Assembly: GCF_023502235.1 (NCBI RefSeq)
Contig: NZ_JAMFLY010000002.1
Location: 1-64,000, forward strand
Origin: Flagellimonas myxillae
GTDB taxonomy: Bacteria; Bacteroidota; Bacteroidia; Flavobacteriales; Flavobacteriaceae
Direction of reading: 5' to 3'
Length of the DNA stretch: 64,000 bases
Each line of letters begins with the position of its first letter. The first letter of the stretch is position 1. Below, piece after piece: positions 33,897-43,635 of this stretch. The notes under the pieces are model-generated. The model saw nothing but the letters and a program-made list of their open reading frames with translations. It was not told where the DNA came from and ran no database searches. The position numbers were made by a program, and so were the translations under genes.

Positions 33897-36281
33897 ATGT
33901 TTAAGAACCATTTAAAAATTGCTTGGAGAAATCTTGTAAAACGCAAGGTGTTTACAGCCATCAATGTCCTTGGTCTGGCCATAGGATTTGGCAGTAGTGT
34001 TTTAATTTATCTGTTCTTAAACCATCATCTTTCTTTCGATAATTTTCATGCCAGCCCGGAGCGCATTTATCGATTTGTAACTGAGGAACACCGGGATTAT
34101 GTCGAATTTGAGGCGACAGTTCCTCCGGCTTTTGCGAACGAGTTTAGGGAAAACTATGGGTATGCGGAAAAAGTTGCCAAAATAGCCCACTGGGAAAACA
34201 TCCAGTTGAACGTTGGACTATCAGATAATGAGGTCCAAGTAAAGGAAGACCTTCTATTTGCAGAAGCGGATTTCTTCGAAATTTTCAACTATCCCTTGCA
34301 AGAGCAATTGGGTGCCAGGACATTGGCTGAGCCCAATACGGCCTATTTGACCCAAGAGATGGCCAATAAGTTGTTTGGCGATGCAAACGCACTTGGGGAA
34401 ACCATGCTTTTTGATAATCAGGAAACCTTGGAGGTCATCGGTATTTTGGAGAATCTTCCCAAGGCCACCATGATCAAGGAAGGTATTTTTGTCTCTTTTG
34501 AGACCTTAAAGAAGTTGGATGATTTTGCAGGTTTGGAGGTCTGGTCCGGAATGACCAGTAGCCTGGAGTGTTTTGCCCTTCTACATCCTAATCAAGATGT
34601 AAGTGCCATTGAAACTGCACTCTTGGAACTTCCCAAAAAGCATAGGCCAAATAGTAAAAATAGGCATGAATACAAATTGCAACCCTTGTCCGACATCCAT
34701 TTTAATCCCAACTATGGGGGACTGGACCCAACCCTTTTATGGGCCTTTGGCATTATCGGCTTGTTCCTTATTTCCATTGCCTGCATCAATTTCATCAACA
34801 TCTCCACGGCCCAGGCATTTTATCGTTCCAAGGAAATCGGGATTCGAAAAGTGCTGGGAAGTTTCAAAAATCATCTGTTCTGGCAATTTCTTTCCGAAAC
34901 TTTTGTGATCAGCATTTTTGCCCTGGCCATAGGCGTGGTTTTCGCATCAATTTCGCTGCCTGCCTTCAATGACCTTTTTAAAACCGAGCTGTCCTTGGAC
35001 AGCCTTTTGTCCCTTCGGTTTTTTGCATTTGTGGGCCTGCTTTTAATGCTGATTTCCTTTCTGTCTGGAAGTTACCCTGGAATATTGATGTCGCGCATCG
35101 TCCCGGTTCTGGCCTTAAAGGGAAAACTCAATCATAACGATACCGGTGGTTCATCGACTCGGAAGGTTTTGGTTGTGGCCCAATTTGCCATATCCATCAT
35201 CCTTATTGCAGCCACCTTGATTATCTCTAGACAAATAGACTATGCCATCAACACGGATCTTGGTTTCGACAAAGAGTCCATCGTAATGGTAAACATTCCC
35301 AAGGAATTGGACAAGGTGCAATTGGAATCGCTTACCCAAAGGATGGGGCGAATCCCTGGGGTACAGAATGTAAGCGCCTGTTTGAGCAGTCCGGGAGGTT
35401 CCGAAAACAGATGGGGCACCGGGGTGAAGTACCACAACAGGCCAGAATACGAAGAATTTGGTATCCAAGTTAAATTGGCGGACCTCAATTACATAAACAC
35501 CTTTGACCTTAACTTGGTTGCGGGTCGAAACTATTTTGAAAATGATTCTATTGCCGAGGTACTGGTCAACGAACAGTTTGGGAAAAAAGTAGGGGTAATA
35601 GATCCTGAGGAACTGCTCGGCAAGAAATTTGAGGCCAACGGTGGATATATCAAAGCAACGATTGTAGGTGTGGTCCAAGATTTCCACGATGGGGATTTCA
35701 CCCACGAAATCAGTCCAATATTTTTTGCTCAAAATAGTGATTGGTATGACGAAATTGCCTTAAAAATAAACGTCAAGGAGGTCTCAGCGACCTTAGCACA
35801 AATAGAGGACACATGGTTGGATACCTTTAAAGGTTACATCTATGAATACAACTTTTTGGATGATCGTGTGGCCGAACAATATGAGGAAGAACAACGCTAT
35901 CTCTCCCTTTCCAAAGTTTTCTCTGGCCTTGCCATTTTAATAGGGTGCCTTGGTATTTATGGCCTTATCCTGTTTTATGTAGGTCAGCGAACCAAAGAAA
36001 TTGGTATTCGCAAGGTTTTGGGCAGCGGTGTTGCCCACATTTTGGCCTTGTTTACCGTAGATTTTTTCAGGCTGATCCTAATTGCAGGTTTGTTGGCAAC
36101 CCCCATCTCATGGTACTTGATGGAACAATGGCTCCAGGGCTATACCTATAGAACCGAAATACATTGGTGGATTTTTGCCTTGGCCATCCTGTCCATTATG
36201 ATCATCACCTTGATTACGATAAGTTACCAGACCTTAAAAGCTGCCGTGGCCAATCCGATCAAGAGTTTAAGAACGGAGTAA
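33897..36281 (+). CDS. ABC permease 1 of 7, double MacB/FtsX-module type
   Basis: A 794-residue inner membrane permease. Helix 1 (about 19-41) is followed by a periplasmic MacB_PCD-like domain, helices 2-4 (about 288-398), helix 5 (about 422-440), a second periplasmic domain, and helices 6-8 (about 673-778). Each half has the coupling segment KEIGIRKVLGS (near residues 312 and 700) that should contact the ATPase. One chain therefore equals two MacB/LolC-like halves. The first 34 bases and a 41-base block at the end are identical to permease 2. It ends with SLRTE, like all seven. Confidence 0.92.
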   Translation: MFKNHLKIAWRNLVKRKVFTAINVLGLAIGFGSSVLIYLFLNHHLSFDNFHASPERIYRFVTEEHRDYVEFEATVPPAFANEFRENYGYAEKVAKIAHWENIQLNVGLSDNEVQVKEDLLFAEADFFEIFNYPLQEQLGARTLAEPNTAYLTQEMANKLFGDANALGETMLFDNQETLEVIGILENLPKATMIKEGIFVSFETLKKLDDFAGLEVWSGMTSSLECFALLHPNQDVSAIETALLELPKKHRPNSKNRHEYKLQPLSDIHFNPNYGGLDPTLLWAFGIIGLFLISIACINFINISTAQAFYRSKEIGIRKVLGSFKNHLFWQFLSETFVISIFALAIGVVFASISLPAFNDLFKTELSLDSLLSLRFFAFVGLLLMLISFLSGSYPGILMSRIVPVLALKGKLNHNDTGGSSTRKVLVVAQFAISIILIAATLIISRQIDYAINTDLGFDKESIVMVNIPKELDKVQLESLTQRMGRIPGVQNVSACLSSPGGSENRWGTGVKYHNRPEYEEFGIQVKLADLNYINTFDLNLVAGRNYFENDSIAEVLVNEQFGKKVGVIDPEELLGKKFEANGGYIKATIVGVVQDFHDGDFTHEISPIFFAQNSDWYDEIALKINVKEVSATLAQIEDTWLDTFKGYIYEYNFLDDRVAEQYEEEQRYLSLSKVFSGLAILIGCLGIYGLILFYVGQRTKEIGIRKVLGSGVAHILALFTVDFFRLILIAGLLATPISWYLMEQWLQGYTYRTEIHWWIFALAILSIMIITLITISYQTLKAAVANPIKSLRTE

Positions 36282-36304
36282 CACCAATAAAAAAATGAGA
36301 AGCC

Positions 36305-38704
36305 ATGTTTAAGAACCATTTAAAAATTGCTTGGAGAAGTATCCTTAAGAACAGGGGCATTTCTTCTATTAATATTATTGGTCTCTCATTTGGTATCGCT
36401 TCGTGCCTACTCATTGCACTTTTTGTAATCGATGAAATCAGCTATGATAAATTCAATGAAAATGCCGATCGAATTGTTCGGATTGTTTTCAGGGCCGAAA
36501 TAGGGGATGAAGTCATAAAAGAAGGTGGTGTCATGGCGCCTGTAGCGCAGACATTAATACAGGATTTCCCTGAAGTATTGGATGCCACTCGAATCAGAGA
36601 TTTGGGAGCCCAAAAAATCAGTGTTGAACATAACACGTACAGGGAAAATAGATTCGCCTTTGTGGATGCCAATTTTTTTGATGTCTTTACCCTACCCATT
36701 ATTGAAGGTAATTCCAAATCTCCCTTGGAAAAGCCTGATACCGCAGTTATTACCAAGGCGGAAGCCCTAAAGTTCTTCGGGTCTACAAATGCAATCGGTA
36801 GAATCTTTTATGTCGAAGGACATGAAGAACCGATAACAGTTACCGGAATCATTGAAGAAGTGCCAAAAAACTCGCATTTCCATTTCGATATTTTTTTGTC
36901 CATGAACGGGTTTGAAGAAGCTAAAAGCGACTCATGGTTCAGGGGAGATTTCTTCACATATCTTCTTTTGCAAGAAGGAAGCAACTATAAGGGTTTACAA
37001 GCAAAATTGCCACAGGTTATTGAGAAATATATGGGACCCGGGATGCAAGAAGAAATGGGTGTGCCTTTTGAGGAATTTACCAAAGACAATGAACTAGGCT
37101 TCGCGCTACAGCCCCTTACGGATATCCATCTGCATTCGGACAACTCCTCCTATAGTGAACTAGAGCAAGGGGGGGATATTAAATATGTTTACATTTTTAG
37201 TGTTGTTGCACTCTTTATGTTGTTGATTGCCTGCACCAATTTTGTGAACCTTGCAACTGCTGCAGCTAGCAAAAGAGCAAAGGAAGTTGGCATCCGCAAG
37301 GTTATGGGGTCCAACAAAAATCAATTGTTATATCAATTCTTGGCGGAATCTTTCATAGCTACTCTTTTGGCGATGCTGCTAGCTGTTATATTGGTAGTTC
37401 TGTTCTTGCCTGTTTACAATGAACTATCTGGTAAGGAATTACAATTTACATACCTATTGCAACCTTCCTTCTTGTCTTCGCTACTCTTGTTGACCTTCAT
37501 TATTAGTCTTTTAGCCGGAGGATATCCTGCATTTTTTCTTTCATCCTTTAAACCCATTTCCGCATTAAAAACTAAGTTTCTTGGGAGTGGCGACAATAAA
37601 AATATCCGCAATGGCCTGGTGGTGTTCCAGTTTGTAATTTCCTCGGGGTTGATCCTATCCACCCTGATTGTAAACCAACAAATGGATTATATCCAGAATA
37701 AAAACCTGGGCTATGAAAAAGATCAGATTTTGGTCATAAGGGATTCCTATCTTTTGGGCTCCAACCAAACTGCTTTTAAAAATGAATTGCTTAAAAATCC
37801 TAAAGTAGCTAACCTCACCCAATCTGCCTTTGTGCCAGCTGGACCTTCCGATAAAAACCAGGCATTGATTTACCTCAACGGAGAAGTAAACAGAAGAATG
37901 CCGGAATATAATATTGATGAAAACTATTTGTCCACCATGGGTATGAAGTTGGTCGCAGGACGTAATTTTTCAAAGGAATTTGGTGCTGATTCAACAAACG
38001 TTATCATTAATCAAACATATGCCAAAATATTCGGTTTTGGTAATGATGCTGTTGGAAGGACAATAAATGACGGACATAATAAGCTTACCGTAATTGGTGT
38101 TGTCAAGGATTTTCATTTTAACACATTTCATCAATCCATCGAGCCTTTGTTGATCCGATATCGAACCTATGGCGGACTTATTGTGCGATCTAAAACGAGT
38201 GATATGGCAGGCTTGATCGCCGATACCCAAAGGCTATGGAATAGTTTCAATTCCAAAGAAACCTTCGGATACACACTTCTCAATGAATCTTATGATCAAA
38301 CCTATATCACCGAACAGAAAATGGGAACAGTGCTCAACATTTTTGCATTACTTACTGTTTTGGTTGCCTGTCTGGGGCTTTTTGGTCTGGTCACCTTTTC
38401 CACCGAACAGAGGTTCAAGGAAATCGGTATACGAAAGGTATTAGGTTCTACAGTTTCGCAGATTGTGGCCATGCTCTCGAAAGATTTTTTAAAACTCATT
38501 GGTATTTCATTTCTATTGGCATTCCCCCTAGGATATTATTTCATGGGAAAATGGCTCAATAGCTTTGCGTATAAGACCACTATTAGCTGGCAGGTATTTT
38601 TATCTGCTGGAGCATTCACTTTAATTATAGCATTACTAACGGTCAGCTGGCATAGCTATAAAGCTGCCGTGGCCAATCCGATCAAGAGTTTAAGAACGGA
38701 ATAA
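36305..38704 (+). CDS. ABC permease 2 of 7, double MacB/FtsX-module type
   Basis: A 799-residue member with the same eight-helix, two-periplasmic-domain plan. Coupling segments are KEVGIRKVMGS (near 326) and KEIGIRKVLGS (near 704). The N-terminus MFKNHLKIAWRS and C-terminus AAVANPIKSLRTE repeat those of permease 1. The middle is clearly divergent, so substrate-facing domains have changed while the ends stay constant. The coding sequence is somewhat more AT-rich than permease 1. The gap to the previous gene is 23 bp, so it is co-transcribed. Confidence 0.92.
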   Translation: MFKNHLKIAWRSILKNRGISSINIIGLSFGIASCLLIALFVIDEISYDKFNENADRIVRIVFRAEIGDEVIKEGGVMAPVAQTLIQDFPEVLDATRIRDLGAQKISVEHNTYRENRFAFVDANFFDVFTLPIIEGNSKSPLEKPDTAVITKAEALKFFGSTNAIGRIFYVEGHEEPITVTGIIEEVPKNSHFHFDIFLSMNGFEEAKSDSWFRGDFFTYLLLQEGSNYKGLQAKLPQVIEKYMGPGMQEEMGVPFEEFTKDNELGFALQPLTDIHLHSDNSSYSELEQGGDIKYVYIFSVVALFMLLIACTNFVNLATAAASKRAKEVGIRKVMGSNKNQLLYQFLAESFIATLLAMLLAVILVVLFLPVYNELSGKELQFTYLLQPSFLSSLLLLTFIISLLAGGYPAFFLSSFKPISALKTKFLGSGDNKNIRNGLVVFQFVISSGLILSTLIVNQQMDYIQNKNLGYEKDQILVIRDSYLLGSNQTAFKNELLKNPKVANLTQSAFVPAGPSDKNQALIYLNGEVNRRMPEYNIDENYLSTMGMKLVAGRNFSKEFGADSTNVIINQTYAKIFGFGNDAVGRTINDGHNKLTVIGVVKDFHFNTFHQSIEPLLIRYRTYGGLIVRSKTSDMAGLIADTQRLWNSFNSKETFGYTLLNESYDQTYITEQKMGTVLNIFALLTVLVACLGLFGLVTFSTEQRFKEIGIRKVLGSTVSQIVAMLSKDFLKLIGISFLLAFPLGYYFMGKWLNSFAYKTTISWQVFLSAGAFTLIIALLTVSWHSYKAAVANPIKSLRTE

Positions 38705-38725
38705 CCCATCAAAAAACGAATAGTC

Positions 38726-41161
38726 ATGTTCAAAAATCATATCAAAATTGCCTGGAGAAGTTTGAAAAAGCAACCCTTTTTCACCTTTCTAAACTTGTTC
38801 GGACTCGCCATTGGAATTGCAGGTGCTCTCCTAATTGCCCTTTACATTCAAGATGAACTGAGCTACGATGCCACATTTGCCGATGCCGATCGCATTCATC
38901 GCATAAATGCAGATATCAAATTTGGTGGCGAAGATCGCAAGTTTGCCGTGGCCCCTGCACCTTTGGCAGAGGCGCTGGACAACGACTTTGCCGAAGTAGA
39001 ACTGACCACAAGATTTCGGACAAGGGGAAGCTTACTGATCAAGCGCACGGGGACGGAAGTGAATGTGAAGGAACAACAAGCCACATTTGTAGATTCCACC
39101 TTTCTTAAAATGTTTGGGCTAAAACTATTGGCGGGTGATCCCAATACCGCCTTAAAATTGCCCAATACCTTGTTATTGACCAAAACCGCTGCCGAAAAGC
39201 ACTTTAAAATTAAGGAAGCCGTGGGGCAGACCTTGGAACTGAACAACACCCAAACCTTTACCGTGGTCGGTGTGGTTGAGGACATGCCAAAAAACTCTTT
39301 CCTAAGGGATCATTCCGTGTTTATGGCCATGTCGGGCTACGAGGATTCCCGGGTGGTAAACTGGGGAAGCAACAATTATCAGACCTTTTTTAAACTGATT
39401 CCTTCAGCCAAGGCTTCTGATTTGGAGGCACCCCTTCGTGGATTTTTGGGCAAATATGTTATCCCTGGGGTCCAACAATTTATGCCGGGAATTACGGAAG
39501 AACAGTTCTTGGCCGCTGGCAATCATCTGTTCTATCATTCCATTCCCTTGACAGATATTCATTTGAATTCGGACCGGGTTGCAGAAATAAGTCCTAACAA
39601 CGATATCCAGAGTATTTATATCCTATCCTTTATAGCCATTTTCCTTTTGGTTTTGGCCTGTGTGAATTTTATGAATCTATCCACCGCACAATCTCTAAAA
39701 AGAGCTAAAGAGGTGGGTGTTCGAAAAACTTTGGGGTCCAACAAGCTAGATCTAGTCCGTCAATTTTTGGTCGAATCTGGACTGGTTTCATTTGGAGCAT
39801 TGCTATTGGCCATTTTGCTGGCCATTTTTGCCTTGCCCTTTTTCAATGATTTGGCAGACAAGGCCATTGCGTTCCCATACGATAGCCCTGTTTTTTGGTT
39901 GGGGCTTGTGGCTGCTGGTGTTTTGCTTGGTATTTTCTCAGGAAGTTACCCGGCATTCTTTATGTCCAAATTTGTTCCTGTAAAAGTGCTAAAAGGATCC
40001 AACAGTAACAGCTTGGGCGGAAGTAAAGTGCGCAATGGGCTGGTAATTTTCCAGTTTGCGATATCCGTCTTCCTGATTATTGGAACCCTTGTGGTATATC
40101 AGCAGTTGGAATACATACAAAACAAAGATCTGGGTTTCTCCAAAGAACAGGTGCTCATCGTAAACGATGTGTATACAATAAGTAGTCAAGCAGAGTCCTT
40201 CAAGGAAGAGGTGAAAAAGTTGGGGTTTGTAAAGAATGCCACCATAACCGGTTTTTTTCCCACTCCCTCTTCCCGTAGTGATAGCACTTTTGCCCCTGAA
40301 GATGGGGTTACCGACCAGGAACGTGCCGTAAGCATGCAAACCTGGTATGTGGACCAAGACTACGTCAACACCATGGGATTTGAATTGATCGCAGGTCGGG
40401 ATTTTGACAGACGATTTAAAAATGATTCCACCAGTATTATCATAAATGAATCTGCATTGGCCACTATGGATCTTTCCCCTCAAGAAGTTTTAGGGAAGCG
40501 TTTCACAAGTGATTGGGGATTGGAAAATCCAAAGTTCTATTCCGTCATTGGAGTGGTTAAGGATTTTCATTTCTCCCCATTCCGTGAGGACATTGAAGCT
40601 TTAAGCCTTTTTCTGGGCGACGATAGGGGTTCCATGGCCATAAAGTTGGAAACCACAGATTTTCAGAGGGCATTGGCCAGCGTAAAGGATATCTGGAACA
40701 GATTGGCTCCAGGTCAGCCATTTGACTATTATTTTATGGAAGATTCCTTTAATAATACGTATAAGGCAGAGCAGCGTTTGGGTCGCATCTTTTTCATATT
40801 TACCACCCTATCTATTTTAATTGCCTGTTTGGGACTCTTCGGTTTGGCCGCCTTCAATGCCGAAAAACGTACCAAGGAAATTGGGGTAAGAAAGGTGTTG
40901 GGTGCCAGTGTTGGCCAAATCACCTACAAATTGTCCGCAGACTTTTTGAAGCTTGTCGGGGTTGCCATTTTTATTTCCCTGCCCATTGGTTGGTATGCGA
41001 TGAACAAGTGGCTCGAGGACTTCTCGTACCGTATTGAGGTAAAATGGTGGGTGCTGCTGCTTGCAGCTGTGGTTGCCGTGGTAATTTCACTGCTCACCGT
41101 AAGCTATCAGAGCATCAAGGCAGCTATTGTAAATCCGGTTAAAAGCTTGCGGACGGAATAA
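38726..41161 (+). CDS. ABC permease 3 of 7, double MacB/FtsX-module type
   Basis: An 811-residue member, the longest of the seven. Start MFKNHIKIAWRSLKKQPFF; coupling segments KEVGVRKTLGS (near 327) and KEIGVRKVLGA (near 716). The first periplasmic domain has its own sequence (LLIKRTGTEVNVKEQQATFV). Its C-terminus is AIVNPVKSLRTE. It is preceded by the leader ATCAAAAAACGAATAGTC directly before the ATG and lies 21 bp behind permease 2. Confidence 0.92.
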   Translation: MFKNHIKIAWRSLKKQPFFTFLNLFGLAIGIAGALLIALYIQDELSYDATFADADRIHRINADIKFGGEDRKFAVAPAPLAEALDNDFAEVELTTRFRTRGSLLIKRTGTEVNVKEQQATFVDSTFLKMFGLKLLAGDPNTALKLPNTLLLTKTAAEKHFKIKEAVGQTLELNNTQTFTVVGVVEDMPKNSFLRDHSVFMAMSGYEDSRVVNWGSNNYQTFFKLIPSAKASDLEAPLRGFLGKYVIPGVQQFMPGITEEQFLAAGNHLFYHSIPLTDIHLNSDRVAEISPNNDIQSIYILSFIAIFLLVLACVNFMNLSTAQSLKRAKEVGVRKTLGSNKLDLVRQFLVESGLVSFGALLLAILLAIFALPFFNDLADKAIAFPYDSPVFWLGLVAAGVLLGIFSGSYPAFFMSKFVPVKVLKGSNSNSLGGSKVRNGLVIFQFAISVFLIIGTLVVYQQLEYIQNKDLGFSKEQVLIVNDVYTISSQAESFKEEVKKLGFVKNATITGFFPTPSSRSDSTFAPEDGVTDQERAVSMQTWYVDQDYVNTMGFELIAGRDFDRRFKNDSTSIIINESALATMDLSPQEVLGKRFTSDWGLENPKFYSVIGVVKDFHFSPFREDIEALSLFLGDDRGSMAIKLETTDFQRALASVKDIWNRLAPGQPFDYYFMEDSFNNTYKAEQRLGRIFFIFTTLSILIACLGLFGLAAFNAEKRTKEIGVRKVLGASVGQITYKLSADFLKLVGVAIFISLPIGWYAMNKWLEDFSYRIEVKWWVLLLAAVVAVVISLLTVSYQSIKAAIVNPVKSLRTE

Positions 41162-41196
41162 ATGAAGAGAAAAAATAGCAATCAAAAAACGAGAAC

Positions 41197-43569
41197 ATGT
41201 TTAAGAACTATCTAAAAACCGCCTGGCGGACCCTCTTAAAAAATAAGGTCTACTTTCTTATCAATACCATTGGCCTATCCATTGCCATTGCGGTTTCCTT
41301 GTTGATGTTGTTATGGGTTTTTGATGAATACAACATAAACAAATACCACGAAAAGGACGATCAGCTTTATCTGGTTAAAAGAACCGTTCCATTGGAACAT
41401 GAAGTTCTGGATGTGTACGAGGGTGTTTCCTATCCCTTATTGGATGAAGCCAAAAAACAATTTGCCGAAATTGAGGATTACATCACTTTGGGAGCCACTT
41501 TTGAAGATAACCTTAGAATAGGGGACACGGATTTTAGGGCTCCCGGAGCCTTCACCAACTCCGCATTTTTCAAGAGTTTTACCGTTCCGGTGCTCTTGGG
41601 CAATGTTGAAGATCTCGACAATAAACCGGAGGCATTAGCCATCTCTGAAAGTTTGGCCCAAAGATTTTGGGGAGAGGATTGGGCCTCTAAAGCCTTGGGC
41701 AGCCCAGTGCATATTTACGACAATGGCGATTTTGCCGTATCCCTGGTCTATGCTGATTTTCCCTCGCAATCCTCCATTCAAAATGATTTCTACTACGGAT
41801 TCCAAAGGCATTTAAGCCAGAACGACTGGATGTTGGAATGGGGCAACAACGGTATGCAGGGGGCTTTTTTACTTCGCGAGGATGCCAACGTTTCACAACT
41901 GTCCCAAAAAGTGGAGGCCCTGTTTCATGAAAACATCACAGGAGAATTTAAAGAGGGTATTTTGTTTCAAAAATTCTCCGATAATTACCTATATAATCAA
42001 TTTGACGAACGCGCAGAAGTTTCTGGAGGGCGAATAGAATACGTTCGAATTTTTGCGCTAGCGGCCATTTTTCTCTTGGTAATTTCCTGTATCAATTTCA
42101 TTAACCTTTCCACCGCCTATGCAACCAAACGGGCAAGCGAAATAGGGGTGCGAAAGGCCATTGGTGCCCAAAAGAACACCCTGGTTGGGCAGTTTTTTAC
42201 CGAAACTTCCTTGATTACTTCCTTGTCATTCTTGGTGGGAATAGGTCTTACTTTATTACTCCTGCCGTTTGTAAACACCCTCACAAATAAAAATCTAGGG
42301 TTGGATATATCCCAATCCTCCCTGTGGTTTATGCTGTTGGGCGTTTTTGTGCTTACAACCTTGTTATCCGGAGCCTATCCTTCATTCGTAATCTCGTCCT
42401 TCAAACCTGTTACTGCTCTAAAAGGCTTGGGCAAGGAACAAAAAAGTACGGGTACACTTCGCAAAGGTTTGGTGGTACTCCAATTTTCCTTGGCATTGTT
42501 ACTGATCATTTCTGCATTTGTTATCCAAAAACAGATAGACTATGTAAATCAGAAGGACCTTGGAATAGCCAAAAACCATATCATATCCATTCACCAAGAC
42601 CAGGTGCTCACCCAAAAGTATGAGGCATTGCGCAACGAGCTATTGGTTTCAGAGGGCATAGAAGGTGTAACCTTGGTGGGGCCCTCGCCGTTATCAACCC
42701 CTGCATCCAGTAGTGGTGTAAGTTGGCCAGGGAAAACCCAAGAACAGGAAAACATCGAATTTGCCCTGTTATGGACTGCGCATAACTTTCCGGAAACCTT
42801 CGAGATTCCACTAGAACACGGCAACTATTATAGGGAGGGGACCCAAGACACCTTGAATTTGGTAATCAACAAAACTGCGGCTAACATTATGGGCTTGGGT
42901 GATGACCCTGTGGGCAAAGCTGTGGACTTTTGGGGTGGCAAACGGGAAATTATTGGGGTGCTAAAGGATTTTCATAACCGTTCCCTGTACGAACCCATCC
43001 AGCCCACCGTGTTTTTATTGGAACCCAATAATGCCGGGGCCATGATCGTAAAACTAAATGGAAACCAAACCAAGGCCGCCTTGGCCTCCGTACAGGCCGT
43101 TTTTGATAAAGTGTTGCCAAACCATCCGTTGCATTATGACTTTGTAGATCAAGAGTATGCGGCCAATTACAGTGCGGAGCTGCTCACCGGAGCCCTTGCC
43201 CGATACTTTGCCATAATCTCTGTTTTGCTATCCTGTCTTGGCCTTTTTGGCTTGGCAACTTTTACCGCCAAGGAACGGACCAAGGAAATTGGGATTCGAA
43301 AGGTATTGGGAGCCTCTGTACAAAATATTACCGTATTGGTCTCGAAGGATTTTTTCAAACTGATCGGGATTGCCATCCTTATTGCTTCGCCTTTGGCTTA
43401 TTATTTTATGGGCAATTGGCTTGGAGATTTTGCGTACAGAATCAACATTCCGGTGCTTGCATTTGTTCTCGCTGGTGCACTCACCTTGTTGGTGTCCCTG
43501 ATTACGATAAGTTTTCAGGCTATTAAATCAGCAACATCAAATCCCGTGGACAGTCTTAGAACAGAATAA
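41197..43569 (+). CDS. ABC permease 4 of 7, double MacB/FtsX-module type
   Basis: A 790-residue member. Start MFKNYLKTAWRTLLKNKVYF; coupling segments SEIGVRKAIGA (near 313) and KEIGIRKVLGA (near 695); C-terminus SNPVDSLRTE, with Asp where the others have Lys. It is one of the more divergent members: the first periplasmic domain is built differently (LYLVKRTVPLEHEVLDVYEG). It lies 35 bp behind permease 3 with the leader ATCAAAAAACGAGAAC before the ATG. Confidence 0.92.
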   Translation: MFKNYLKTAWRTLLKNKVYFLINTIGLSIAIAVSLLMLLWVFDEYNINKYHEKDDQLYLVKRTVPLEHEVLDVYEGVSYPLLDEAKKQFAEIEDYITLGATFEDNLRIGDTDFRAPGAFTNSAFFKSFTVPVLLGNVEDLDNKPEALAISESLAQRFWGEDWASKALGSPVHIYDNGDFAVSLVYADFPSQSSIQNDFYYGFQRHLSQNDWMLEWGNNGMQGAFLLREDANVSQLSQKVEALFHENITGEFKEGILFQKFSDNYLYNQFDERAEVSGGRIEYVRIFALAAIFLLVISCINFINLSTAYATKRASEIGVRKAIGAQKNTLVGQFFTETSLITSLSFLVGIGLTLLLLPFVNTLTNKNLGLDISQSSLWFMLLGVFVLTTLLSGAYPSFVISSFKPVTALKGLGKEQKSTGTLRKGLVVLQFSLALLLIISAFVIQKQIDYVNQKDLGIAKNHIISIHQDQVLTQKYEALRNELLVSEGIEGVTLVGPSPLSTPASSSGVSWPGKTQEQENIEFALLWTAHNFPETFEIPLEHGNYYREGTQDTLNLVINKTAANIMGLGDDPVGKAVDFWGGKREIIGVLKDFHNRSLYEPIQPTVFLLEPNNAGAMIVKLNGNQTKAALASVQAVFDKVLPNHPLHYDFVDQEYAANYSAELLTGALARYFAIISVLLSCLGLFGLATFTAKERTKEIGIRKVLGASVQNITVLVSKDFFKLIGIAILIASPLAYYFMGNWLGDFAYRINIPVLAFVLAGALTLLVSLITISFQAIKSATSNPVDSLRTE

Positions 43570-43583
43570 ACAAATAAACCCTA

Positions 43584-43607
43584 GTCTAGTTTATGCTGAG
43601 CCTAGAC
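43584..43607. repeat. Short inverted repeat in the permease 4-5 gap
   Basis: GTCTAG (43584-43589) and CTAGAC (43602-43607) surround TTTATGCTGAGC. The sequence ATGCTGAGCCTAGACGAAGT resembles part of the larger repeat units at 14.7 kb. Confidence 0.45.
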
Positions 43608-43635
43608 GAAGTAAAGGGGTCAAAAAACGAATATC

